This document shows positions 12,801-22,920 of a DNA stretch of 64,000 nucleotides, piece by piece. The stretch is from the NCBI RefSeq assembly GCF_008831285.2, contig NC_045138.2, positions 22,293,934 to 22,357,933 on the forward strand. The letters run 5' to 3'. A program made the position numbers and the translations under genes. Origin of the DNA: Nymphaea colorata (taxonomy: Eukaryota; Streptophyta; Magnoliopsida; Nymphaeales; Nymphaeaceae). Positions within the stretch are counted from its first letter, which is position 1. Each line of letters starts with the position of its first letter. A model generated the notes under the pieces. It had not been told where the DNA came from, searched no databases, and saw only the letters and a list, made by a program, of their open reading frames with translations.

Positions 12801-15800
12801 GCAAAAAAGAATGTAAAATATATTTAAAAGAACCTTTGTCTGAAAAAACAGGGGCAAAATAGTGCAATAAATTCCCAATATTTTGATTTTGGCATTTTTT
12901 TTCGAAATATCATTTTTTCCCCTTTTTCATTTTCCCATTTTATTCATATTTTGGGAAAAAAATTCAGCAATATTGGTGACAATTTTTAACATATCTTCTG
13001 TATTAAGGCAATTGAAACATTACTTATAAGGTTGGATTAAATTAATAAAAATATGTTAAATTATGAAATAAAAAGTGCTTGAAATACACTAGTCTGTATG
13101 TGTGCATGAAAGAAACATGCATTATACTTATGATTCTTACAAAAGTAGAAGCAACATATTTACAAGGTTAGATTAATTACAAGACATGCTAAATTATGAA
13201 AAAGAAGGTGTATGTATTATACTAGTTTGAATGTGTGTGTGTGAAAGAGACATGTATTATATTCATGATCCGTAGAAAAGTAGAAGCAAGGATCGCTAGC
13301 AGATGCCATATATGAAAGTTACTAGTGATACAAATTCCAAATAAATGCATATTTACTGTGTGCAGCCACAAGATTGTCTATTCTAGCTACTTCAATGTTA
13401 ATAATTCAGGTCAGTGTCAATAAATGTGGACTTATTCTAGGCAGCTGCAACATTGACTAGTCTAAGTACTTCTATGTTAATAATTCAGGTCATGTGAACA
13501 AAAGCTCAGCAGAATAAACATTTAATGGATCCTAAAAATCCAGGATTCTTTACATGGAAGACTAGATATGATATTAATTCATCAGGACCTTTATACACAT
13601 GCTCTTATCAAACCAACAATAAGAAAATTTGTCGACAAGTTGTTGATGGGTGGTGTGCTCTGGTGGTGAGGTTTCAGTGTGTGTACCCTATTCGTGTATT
13701 TCCCTCCTTAAAATTTATCCAAGGAATTTTTATTTTTAATGACACATTTGAGGCTGATATTACTTTCTGTGTATAAGAGATAGAGGTCCATGCAACACTT
13801 CTAATTTCAAAATTAGTGCAAGTATCCAAAGAAGTTCAGTCCCAAAAGGAAATCACAAGAATAAAAAAATATAAAAATAACAAAAATTATGAAATGAAGA
13901 GTCATGTACTACTTTTTGTATAGACACATTAACAAAGCTTTGAAAATATTTTGTAAAACCTTGAAATAAAAAATAATGGAAGTGTACACTAAAACTACAT
14001 TTAAAAACAGATTTGTGTTATGAAGGAAGGGGAAATTATTGCAATAATATATGACAATATCGAGATATTAACACAACTATTACTTTTTAGTGATATTTGG
14101 AAAATATTGAGAGATTTTCTTTTGAAAAATGGCTTATAATTTACATTGTTTTCGTGATAAAAAGACGATACCTCTTATGGTATATAGCTAAGTGGAAAAC
14201 AGAGAAAACAAGAATTTGATCTGTTTCAATTTTTTGTTTGCCTTCATCCTGAATTGCAGGCATAAAATAAATATCGACTCAAAGCATGCAATCAACCTGT
14301 CTATTAATTTGTACTGCTCAATTCTTATGTTGATGGTTAAGATTTATGTAGGTTTATATACAAAGTGGCTATATCAAACCATATTATGATAAGGATATAG
14401 TATCATACTGAGAAATTCACAAGATTAAAGAAGCGTAAATTTTGGATTTTTCACAAAAATCATTTCTGGCTTTTTTTGGTTTAATTATATCCTTATCTTG
14501 CCAGCTGCCTAAGCACAGTTTGACTTTCAAAAGTAAATAATAAACAAAATTGGCATAGTGCACATGTTTGGATAATAGCTGCCGTTTATTTATCAACTAG
14601 GTAGACTGTCCATCAAAGGCCCTCTATCAGCTAATATTATATTGCGCTGACTCTGGTGTGAAATTTTAACGGGAAAAATTGGGCCTGATTGAACAAGAGG
14701 AGTTAAAACACTGCAGTTGGATATTAGAATTGTGATCAGGCACTTAGTTGTTAAAGTGTGAACTAGTCCACGCCTAGACATCGCCCAGGCATGAGTCCAC
14801 ACCCATCGCCTAAGTCCATCACACTTAGGCAACAGGCGTTAGACTGATGCCTAGGTGCGCCTAGGCTGGACTAGGCACTAGCACGCCTAGGCTGGACTAG
14901 GCACTAGCACGCCTAGTCCATGGGAAGGTAAAAAGTCACCTTCCCTTCAAATTAAGTCATGTAATTTTATTACACACTGTTACCATATACACTTATATTC
15001 TATGTGACACGGGTACGCCATTTTTTCCAAGATACTTGTGTCGATACGTGGGTACGGCGACACGGGTATGTGGGTACCGCTGGGTACGGCTGCATTTTAA
15101 AACATTTAAAATTATATTTTCAAACTTAATTTTTTCTCTAATTTTGATTTTTCCCTTCTTTTATATTTCCATTTCACTAAGATTCCATATTTTCCTCCCA
15201 CTTTTCTTTAATTTTGAGAATTTTTGTGGATTATAAGACTATTAATGCTTTTTTTTTTCATTTTATCATTTTTGAGAATATAAAATTTGCGGTACCCGCG
15301 TATCCACATTTTTCAAAATTACTGTGTCCGAACCCGTACTTCCATACCCGAACCTGTACCGCACCGGCACCCATGTGATATAGCTTATATTATATGCATT
15401 ATATTATAATTTCTGTTCTTTAAGTACAGTTTGCTGTACGTTAATTACATATTTTATATCAACTCATCAAGTGGAATTTCCAGCCATATGCTAAGTACAT
15501 ATTCTATAAAATAAATGAGTTTCTGTATATATCTTATGTGCTCTAAAACATATTTCGTAGAACCTATGCCAGCCTTCTCACCCATGTTAAAACCTAGTTT
15601 TATGCTAAAAAGACAATCAGAGAAATACGTGCAGACCTTACTTTTTCAACCTGAATACAGATTATTTCTCATTTGTGAGGGTGTTTTGTGTGTTATATGT
15701 ATATTATATGTTATATGTACAATTTGTTGTAAACTGGTATGTATATTATATGTACTGATTTGATATGATTTTTGTTTGAAATGATTCAAATGAAATAGTC

Positions 15801-17492
15801 TATAAGGTCTATAACTGAAATAGTCTATGAGAAATGCAAGCATTGTCCAGTATGTAAACAAGAATGACATGTTTTCTTTTGTGTATCAAACTAAGGCATC
15901 AGCTAGAACAGAACAGCACAGTTTTCCAGTATGTAAACAAGCTGGAAATGTACTGTTAAGCTGCCATGTAAACAAAGAACAGAATAGTTTTTCATATTTT
16001 ACTTTTTGGCTTTACTTACAAAGTATAATCAGTCAATTAGAACTGAACAGAACAGCTTTTCAAGTTTTACTTGGAATAGAAGCTTACAGTTCAGTCAGTG
16101 AGTACATAGTTTTATTATCTAATGGTTAACAACTTAACATAACTAAAAAAACCAAAAAAAGAAAAAGTCGCCCTTTTTGCCTAGGAGCACCTAGTCCGCG
16201 CCTAGGGGCAGGCGCTGCCTGGGTGCCTTGACAACTAAGATCAGGCGTCATGGTCTGTTATGAAAATTCCATTTCATGCAACATCTGTTGCATTCATACA
16301 TGCCAAGAAGTGGAGGGTGGTATTCCAGGCAGCGCCTACCGCCTTGACAAGTAAGATCAGGCTCATGCTCTGTTATGAAGATTTCATTTTCCTAAAGCAT
16401 CTGTTCCATTCATACATACATGCCAAGAAGTGGAGGGTGGTTGGCATTGTCCCCTGATAATCAGAGGATGCATGCGTAGATTGGCATTGTGAAAGCAAAA
16501 TAATCATTTTGCAATATCATAATGTAATTTCTTCCATGACACAACTATGTCAAAGAATATCGTACTATCACTGTGAAAAACAACATGAACCGTCTCATAT
16601 ATAATTGACCTTGTAAGAAGAAAAATAGATGTCATCCCGTTCAGCGAATTCAAAACCCTTGTATGCTGAAGCTAGATAAATAGCGAACAAAAGAAACAAT
16701 GAAGCACAGAAATCACCTCTTGATTTAGTGAATTTCGCTCATTGTTGAGGGATTCTTTTCCCTTGCTGCCCATGCTATCTTTGTCAAGTTGCCACCTCTG
16801 TAAATTAATTGGTTTAGTAAACAGCATTGACAGAAGAAGAAGTGAAGAACTCAGGTACAAGTTACAACAATGATCTCTGCCGGGGAAAAAAAGGAAGAAA
16901 AAAAAAAAAATCAACCCGCAGAAGGAACAAATCAATCGCATTCCTGGAACAAAAGAAGGTGAAAGTAAAGAGCATTAAGAAATCTACCCCGATGGTCCCG
17001 GTACTACCGAATTTGCACCATCACTTCCAGAAAGCGTCAAATAACAGAATCAACAAACGGAAACATGGAAAATTACAATAACCAACACGAGATTGAACGT
17101 GGGATCAATTCCCAATGTTGCGCTAACGCATCTTCCAGGAGCCGATACGTCCATGAGGAAGGGAAAAAATTAAAAAGGAAAAAAAAAATATAAAGAAAAC
17201 TTCGCCCTCCTCCAATCCGAATAAACACATTGATCAAAATCTAGAAGCAGAAACAGAAAGAAGGGAGAGATGATCATCTTACTTTCATCAGTCGCGGAGA
17301 TCCCCGCCGCAAATAACTACCGGGAGCACTAAACGTGACACAAACAGCAAAATTGTCAAATACCCATAAACCAGAAATGGAACAGGAAGGCGCAAAAGCG
17401 ATTGGAAATCTCAAAGGCCGAAGAATGACACACTACCTCGTGCAACGCCTGTGCCGAGGCGGCGAGGCGTCCCTCGTGGAGGACTCCGGCAT
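6827..17492 (-). CDS. MIP1-type leucine-zipper/DUF547 protein, 11 coding exons
   Basis: Coding exons on the minus strand, high to low: 17437-17492, 17283-17328, 16717-16797, 12110-12226, 10787-11218, 9679-10067, 8688-8787, 8469-8528, 8308-8394, 7265-7393, 6827-7135. All introns read GT...AG; the exons total 1806 bases and join in phase to 601 residues. The ATG at 17492 opens MPESSTRDASPPRHRR. Residues about 50-125 form the MIP1 leucine zipper (QEILMLEKRL, WALENALGYRS, then TELIKEIAVLEVEVLHLERY). Residues about 245-372 include TPNRLSEDILRCMSAIYCKL. Residues about 374-520 form DUF547 (KMKHEEKLAFWINIHNALVMH, then AYLAYGIPTNHSKREPLIVK, YNVGGQSINA and TPKRISKEL). Family members are annotated as ternary complex factor MIP1-like, from an Antirrhinum protein found to interact with MADS-box factors; the biochemical role of DUF547 is unsettled. 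A CT-rich tract at 17590-17613 (GA on the plus strand) lies just upstream of the ATG and suits a plant 5' leader. No coding defect is seen. Exon joins are read by eye from family similarity. Confidence 0.88.
13021..13289. repeat. Imperfect tandem duplication in intron 3, about 134 bp x2
   Basis: Copy 1 (13021-13154) and copy 2 (13155-13289) share the order AAGGTT.GATTAA, TGTTAAATTATGAAA, ACTAGTNTGNATGTGTG, GAAAGANACATG and AAAAGTAGAAGCAA. They differ by many substitutions and small gaps, so the duplication is old. It lies in the long third intron of the DUF547 gene and carries no coding signal. Confidence 0.7.
13362..13500. repeat. Second tandem duplication in intron 3, about 79 bp unit
   Basis: GCAGCCACAAGATTGTCTATTC (13362 on) and GCAGCTGCAACATTGACTAGTC (13441 on) begin two copies that both run on to TTNTATGTTAATAATTCAGGTCA. 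Similarity is high across about 60 bp per copy. Together with the duplication just upstream, it shows repeated local duplication within this intron. Confidence 0.7.
14858..14916. repeat. 26-bp minisatellite, 2.3 copies
   Basis: A 26-bp unit beginning CGCCTAGGCTGGACTAGGC and ending ACTAGCA occurs twice in perfect tandem (14858-14883 and 14884-14909), followed by a partial third copy. It lies in the left arm of the 1.5-kb foldback element. The unit is itself partly palindromic (CCTAGGC and GACTAGGC). Confidence 0.85.
15000..15383. mobile_element. Short foldback element, CTATGTGACAC family, copy 4, with perfect 8-bp target duplication
   Basis: The element opens CTATGTGACACGGGTACG and closes CACCCATGTGATATAG. 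Both flanks carry CTTATATT (14992-14999 and 15384-15391), a perfect 8-bp duplication. GC-rich arms with GGGTACG/CGTACCC motifs flank a T-rich core. It is the best-preserved copy of the family also present at 624, 5009 and 6003. It inserted into the larger foldback element at 14743-16239, giving a nested pair within an intron. Confidence 0.72.
16212..16442. repeat. Tandem duplication spanning a transposon terminus, about 112 bp unit
   Basis: Copy 1 runs from the last bases of the 1.5-kb element (GCGCTGCC, CCTTGACAACTAAG) through its target duplication into TGCCAAGAAGTGGAGGGTGG. Copy 2 repeats the same order: CAGCGCC, CCTTGACAAGTAAG, ATCAGGC, TGCCAAGAAGTGGAGGGTGG. Because a transposon end and its flank are duplicated together, the duplication happened after the insertion. 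Confidence 0.75.
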
Positions 17493-19423
17493 TTGTGCTT
17501 GCTTCAAATACCGAATGCTTTGCTATAATGGCAGTGTCTGAGGCTCAAGCAAGCAAAGTGAGGAGTCGGTGAAGAAATTGGAGCAGGTGGAGGGAGAGAG
17601 AGAGAGAGCGAAGTGGTGCAGCAACTGCACAAAATCAAAAAGAGGGTACACTGGTGCAAAATGTGGCGGGGGCCATTGTCTCCGTTTCCAGACTGAATGG
17701 GGCACGTCCTTGTCTGGAAATTACCGCCCCGCCTTCCTTTCCGTTCTCGTCCTGGTTTCCTTCCCTGTTTATCTGAACAACTGGCCATTAATCAATGCCA
17801 AATTTAGCTTTTACCCGCCTTTTGTTTGGTAAAGCATAAGATATGAAATCACTTGCATTTTTCCAGCGTAGCTTAGTTCAGGATGAGTAAAAATTTCTAT
17901 ATAATAAGACGACAACAATAATACATGAACACTCAGATGTGCCATGTAAAACATGTTTTCCTTTTCAGGAAGAAATCTATCATTTACTCTGAGAATCTTA
18001 TATCTTTAGGCACCTTTTATTTGACCTTTCCCGCACACATACGAAAACCGAAGTGTTGGAGAGAAAAAAGGGAAGGAAACAAAAAAAAAATCTATTGAGA
18101 CTCATGTGTCTCATCATCAATTCGTTCTGCTTCAAGTTTCCAATATTACAGCTGCCCATGTTATAATGGAATCTGATTAATGAGTTTCACCTTAATCCCC
18201 ACATTTGTTGAGATTCTGGTTTCCAATGAGATGATGTCTGTCTGCAACCAGGACACGTTCATTAAGTGCGTTTGATGACCTACCATCCGGACCAACTCTA
18301 CCAACCAATAGTTTCGTAGCTTCGGACGAACCAATGCCTTTTCCTTTCTCTTGTTATTTGCAGGTAAATCCAAGACTACCAAGGAGTATTAAAATCACAA
18401 AAAAGAACGGTTTCTGCTTCACCTAAATGGTGTCGCCGTTCTAAGAATCTTAAGTCTCCTATTAATTTGCTTGAACTTTTTCATGGTGCTGTTTTTGTAA
18501 GGCTTGGTGGTCGGCTTCACTTGAATTCAAGGAAAAGAAGATTCATCTTGGTTCCCCTAACAGAACAATAAATTTTATTTGGATATTTGTGTTCACCTTG
18601 TTAACTTTTAAGTTATTCATTTGATAAGTTATCGCACCAAGCTTTTGCCTTCTGTCCCCACAGGGGTTGGCACAACAGTTTAGAGTAGGAACTGGTAGAT
18701 GGAAATCTTCATTTTGAGAGTTAGAAGTGTTAGCTTTCTATACTGCAAAAAAAGATGGTCACTGATGCATAAGTTAAAGCGCAGTGGGCGCAACATCTTG
18801 AGGTAGCAAAAGCAAATCATATAACCCGACATGAGGTTGGGCACCGCTTGTCCGAAACTTTTTGTCTTTCAGTTTTTTCTTTTAACCAACTGAAGTTTGT
18901 CTTTACTCATTGAGCTTAGGAGATGATCAGGAACCGATCACCAGTTGGGCAGCGCTTGCCCATTCTTTTTCAGGGACGCCAGAAACTGAACATCCAATTT
19001 TCCGGCATCCCTCTCCTCTTAAGACATATCGAGCTCATTTTTCAACCCCATTTGCATAGTATTTATGGCAAGGACACGCATTCATTATGCAGCTCTGACT
19101 GCATTTAGTCTGGACACGATAAATATGTGAAGCACTTTTTCTGAAGACCACGGATCAACTGTTGGCAGACCACCAATTTGGGTCATGATTCCAAGTGACC
19201 TGAGTTCAGGCAAAAGTTACTGTGATTTCAGGCTGTTCCCATTTTCAAATCGGGTTCAGATCCCACTCTTCTTATGCTTTTAGTGGTTCTGAGAGTGACG
19301 CACTTGCACCATTCATCCATTAAAAAGGGCATTTGAGCATCATTTTTTGTCAGTCTCAATGAGGTGATCTTGAACTCATTCTACTCTTCTTAGTCTGACT
19401 CACTTTGGTATCGCTTTGCCTCA

Positions 19424-19700
19424 AGTGGGTGTAGTATAGTTGGTCGAGGCAATGTGCGTATTGACGGCACATCCCTACTTTGATACCCGTGGGTGCTATT
19501 TCCTTGAGCCACTAAAGGCGATCCACTTCTCACCTAGGCTCCGACGTAGCCCAGAACTCCAGAGGCAAGGGGAATAAGAGAATTGCGGTTTCAAAATGAT
19601 AAATTGTTAACCTCTGGCTCACCTGACTCTACTTACTACGGCTTATCGGATCTGATTATACTAAGGTGCCTCAGATCAGGCCATTCTAATCTCGAGGGGA
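19424..19700 (+). mobile_element. SINE-like element, diverged
   Basis: An A-box-like sequence TAGTATAGTTGG (19432-19443) matches the pol III consensus at 11 of 12 positions. A B-box-like sequence (19477-19487) matches at about 9 of 11 positions at a suitable distance. The sequence between, with GAGGCAATGTGCG, has the layout of a tRNA-derived SINE head. The 3' limit is a guess. Promoter decay suggests an old, inactive copy. Confidence 0.4.
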
Positions 19701-20160
19701 CAAGGACTACTATCACAGTTGAAGTAATTAAGCAACAGAATTATTAATGGTACAACCATTCAACCATTTGTCTCTCACTGTTTCTCTCTCTCACCCCGAG
19801 ACACACAGTCATTATTTAAGATAGGATGATCTTGTTGAGGGATGGTGTACCTAACATGTATGTGTGCCAACAAGCTGCGCTCCGCCCCATACTTTTTAAG
19901 TCCATGTGGTTCTGTTCTGGCGAAAAGAGGAAGATTTAATTAATATCCGTTCCGGCCAGTTAATCGGATCTGTCCAGTCAAGTTCCGGGTCAGCTTCAAA
20001 CCCGAAGCACTGCAGAACCCGACCCGATCCATTTTTCTTGAAAAGTGTGGAACTACACTTGGTGGTAGAGATGCCTTTACTCTTTTTCTTTTTTTCTCAT
20101 GTTCTTAATTAGCAAGGTTGTTTCTGGACGTAGGTCAGAAATGAGACACCTGTCAACTAA

Positions 20161-20236
20161 AGTATAACGGGTTCGTTATTGGCTCATCAGTTCGGTGGAG
20201 TATAACGGGTTCGTTATTGGCTCATCAGTTCGGTGG
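20161..20236. repeat. Perfect 38-bp tandem duplication
   Basis: A 38-bp unit that begins AGTATAACGGGTTCGTTATT and ends TTCGGTGG is present twice with no mismatch (20161-20198 and 20199-20236). Perfect identity implies a recent event or an assembly artefact. It does not overlap any recognised gene. Confidence 0.95.
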
Positions 20237-21085
20237 AGCAAAACACCTCGAACCGTAACCTATAAGTTTCATGAACACTACCCAAAACTTTTTCTAGCTT
20301 TAAAAACGGAAAAAAATCAGAATGAGGTATTTAGTAATAGGAATTCTGGATAATGCAATGTTTCAAAATGAATATTGTACGAGCATTTCTGATACTAAAC
20401 ACCCTAAAGAACTAAAGAAAAAAGCAACATGACGATGGCAATCACAAAATTGAAGTATTGAAAACTGAAAAGATCTGGATAAATTGGGTTTGGATCAGTT
20501 AAATGCATCGAGAATCAGATTGGGCACAGTTAAAAATGACGGACATACATGACTATTTGCAGCTATGCTTTTCCGGTCAAAAAAGCTTGTAGAATGTGCA
20601 TTAATTGGGTAAAAGGGAAAAAAGAAAAGAAAAAAAAAACCACAGGACCAGATCTAGTCAAATGACGCATGCATTTAAGAGGTGGGAATCTTGTGTCTTT
20701 ACCCTGGTTTGGTCTAGTCCAACCATTTCCAATATAATAGTGGGACCTATCAAAAAGTCTGTCAATTAATGCCCATAATGTTGTAAAAATGGACCCCAAA
20801 ATGTGACCAATCAAGCCGATTCGCTGGTCGATTTAAGGGTGGCACGTGTCATGCAAGATTTTCTTATCTTTTTTCTGGTTTTTTAATATTTTTTATAAAA
20901 AATAAAACAATATTTTCTACTAATTCATTATTAATTTAGGCCGTCCATGAATCGGCAGACTGGCAAAATCCATTGGTCTTTTTTTATTTTGATTTTATTT
21001 TGATAGCACAAGCTCACAGCCTCTTGAGGCATAACAGAATTGGTTTAGTTGGAGAACATGTAAAGGAAGCGGAAGGACATTCAAA

Positions 21086-21505
21086 TAGGGGTGAAAGCTC
21101 GACTCGTTAAAGCTCGACTCATGAATGAGTTTGAGTCGAGTCATTTGCTTAATGAGTCAAGTTCAAGTTCATGAGTCGACTCGTTCAAATAATCGAGTTG
21201 GGTTTGAGGTCAACACGTGACTGTCGAGTAGAGCTTGAGCCTTAATCAAGTCGATATATTCAAACAAGTTTACGAGTTTGTTGAGTGTTAATCGAGTCGA
21301 TCTCGAGCTCAACGCGTAACGATGAATATCAATTCTATTCAAATGAGGTTGCTGAGTCATAATCGAGTCGAGCTGGAACTCAACACGTAATTGCTAGGTT
21401 GAGCTCGAGCTGCTTCCGTCAAGCTATTCTTGAGCTCGAGGTTTCATTAGTCGAACCTAGCTTGACTCAGGCTCAAGTGCTCAACTCCACTCGTGTTCAC
21501 CCCTA
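21086..21505. mobile_element. hAT-like foldback element, TAGGGGTG family, copy 1
   Basis: The left end TAGGGGTGAAAGCTCGACTCG and right end CTCGTGTTCACCCCTA are inverted. Flanks CATTCAAA (21078-21085) and CGTTCAGA (21506-21513) agree at 6 of 8 positions. The TAGGG start fits the YARNG terminus known for hAT elements, and 8-bp target duplications fit the same superfamily. The interior consists of many GAGTCGAGCTCGAGC-type palindromic words and encodes no protein. Confidence 0.65.
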
Positions 21506-22201
21506 CGTTCAGACCTCTTTTGGGCTAGTCTCCCACTGGGCCGGATAACACAACGTCATAGGAATGAGACGGTGATCTGTTGGAAAAATAGACCGTGAAG
21601 AATTCAGAGTCAACATTATTGGGCATTTAAAGCAGCGCGTAAGTCTGCTGCAGTTTAATAGTTTCACACTTCACTTGAATGCCGCATTTCCAAAGCCCCA
21701 ACTTTTTGCGTCAAAGGATCTGAAGTTGGCAACCAGAGCAGGAAAAAATAATAAAAAAGGAAAGAAAAAGAAAGCATCAAACTTCTTTTTTCTACTCACT
21801 GCATCCCGCTCCTGCTCTTATTGGAGAGTACGCATTCTAAATAAAATAAATCCAAAAGAAGCTTTAATTAGTCTTCTTTCTTCTTTTTGCAGACAAGAGC
21901 TGCCTAATTCAAGTGGCTGTACCGTTGTTTAACTCATTTCCAAATATAAAATGAGAAAAAGATGGAAATCAACAAACAAGGCAAAAAAAAAAAAAGCAAC
22001 CAAAAGAAAATGGCAAGAGATATTGCTTATTGATTACATGTGAAGTGCGCCAGCCAATTGTTTTATTTTCTAGGGCTTATGTACATAGAACAAAGGATAA
22101 AATATAAATGAATTAAATAGAAGATGGTCCCCCGATCTCCATATTAATTAGTGTTCCCTATAAGACATGGCTCTGATTAAACAAAAATAAAATTGTCATT
22201 C

Positions 22202-22510
22202 TCAGCAACAATCGAGAAATCTCATATGGTACTTTCCATTTGGGCCTTCAATGCGCAAATAGTAAATGTGGGGCTCGGTCTTCCCCACCAAAGCAGGAAA
22301 AAGGAAGCAATAGAAAAAGGGTAAATACGTGGGTTGGGCTTCTTCATCGGGCTTGAAGTTGAAGGTGAAGGCTGCATCATCCCTGTGTGTGCAGGAAGAG
22401 TGGATTTGGCTACGAGGACTGGATGATCCGCTACCTGATGTTACGCCGAGAAGATGCAACGCATGTTGATGCTGACTTGCTTTTAAAACCCTAACTAGCC
22501 GCTGATGCAT
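22202..22510 (-). CDS. Open frame of unknown identity, possible first-exon remnant
   Basis: A 102-residue frame opens MHQRLVRVLKASQHQHALHL. The first 40 residues are rich in Arg, Ser, His and Leu and poor in acidic residues, as in organellar targeting peptides. FKPDEEAQPTY follows, then a hydrophobic stretch. The region is GC-richer than its surroundings. I recognise no family and see no clear downstream exon: an A/T-rich repeat starts on the 5' side at 22540, and the 3' side is low in coding signal. It may be a degenerate gene fragment or chance. Confidence 0.2.
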   Translation of the reverse strand: MHQRLVRVLKASQHQHALHLLGVTSGSGSSSPRSQIHSSCTHRDDAAFTFNFKPDEEAQPTYLPFFYCFLFPALVGKTEPHIYYLRIEGPNGKYHMRFLDCC

Positions 22511-22539
22511 CGGACAGAAGCAAGAGAGATGGATGGCAA

Positions 22540-22920
22540 TGTTTTTCTCAGTTATAATAGGTGAACTTGAAAAAAATGGAAAAAATATGGTAATTTTTTA
22601 AAAATTTTAAAACACTAAAAATAAAGAAAAAATAAAATAATTGAGAAACTAATAACACAAACATCACAAGATTTATAGATTTGCAACAAATAGAAAATAG
22701 AAAATAGAAAATAGAAAATGAAAAAAAAAAAGAAAACAGTTTGACATTAAAAAAACTGAAAAAAATGAAAAAAGTGAAAAAAAGCGAAAAAATGCGTAAC
22801 GTGTTTTTTTCAGTTTTAATTTTTTTTAAAAAAAATGTGTTTTTTTTTTAGTTTCAATCGACCATTTAATTTATTGCGTTTTTTTCGCATTTTTCCCCCC
22901 AAAAAAACGTGTTATCTATG
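22540..22920 (+). repeat. A/T-rich dispersed repeat, copy 1
   Basis: A- and T-run-rich sequence contains AATATGGTAATTTTTTAAAA, then GAAACTAATAA, GATTTGCAACAAATAGAAAA and TTGACATTAAAAAAACTGAA. The same ordered words occur in the opposite orientation at 29440-29760, so this is a genuine dispersed repeat and not merely low-complexity sequence. No coding capacity is seen and the boundaries are approximate. Confidence 0.6.

Larger units (their letters stand above)
14743..16239. mobile_element. 1.5-kb foldback element with CTTAGTTGTCAAGG ends and 8-bp target duplication
   Basis: The left end CTTAGTTGTTAAAG (14743) and right end CCTTGACAACTAAG (to 16239) are inverted repeats. Flanking 8-mers ATCAGGCA (14735-14742) and ATCAGGCG (16240-16247) match at 7 of 8 positions, as expected for a DNA transposon insertion. 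Both arms are rich in GCCTAGGCG-type motifs. The interior encodes no transposase I can recognise. It contains a second nested element at 15000-15383. It lies in intron 3 of the DUF547 gene. Assignment to the hAT superfamily is suggested only by the 8-bp duplication. Confidence 0.65.

Noticed and set aside
18660-18700. SINE head with A-box-like TGGCACAACAGT
   Set aside because: No B box is recognisable downstream.
19255-19290. A tRNA-like B box (GGTTCAGATCC)
   Set aside because: It misses an invariant position and has no A box at the right distance.
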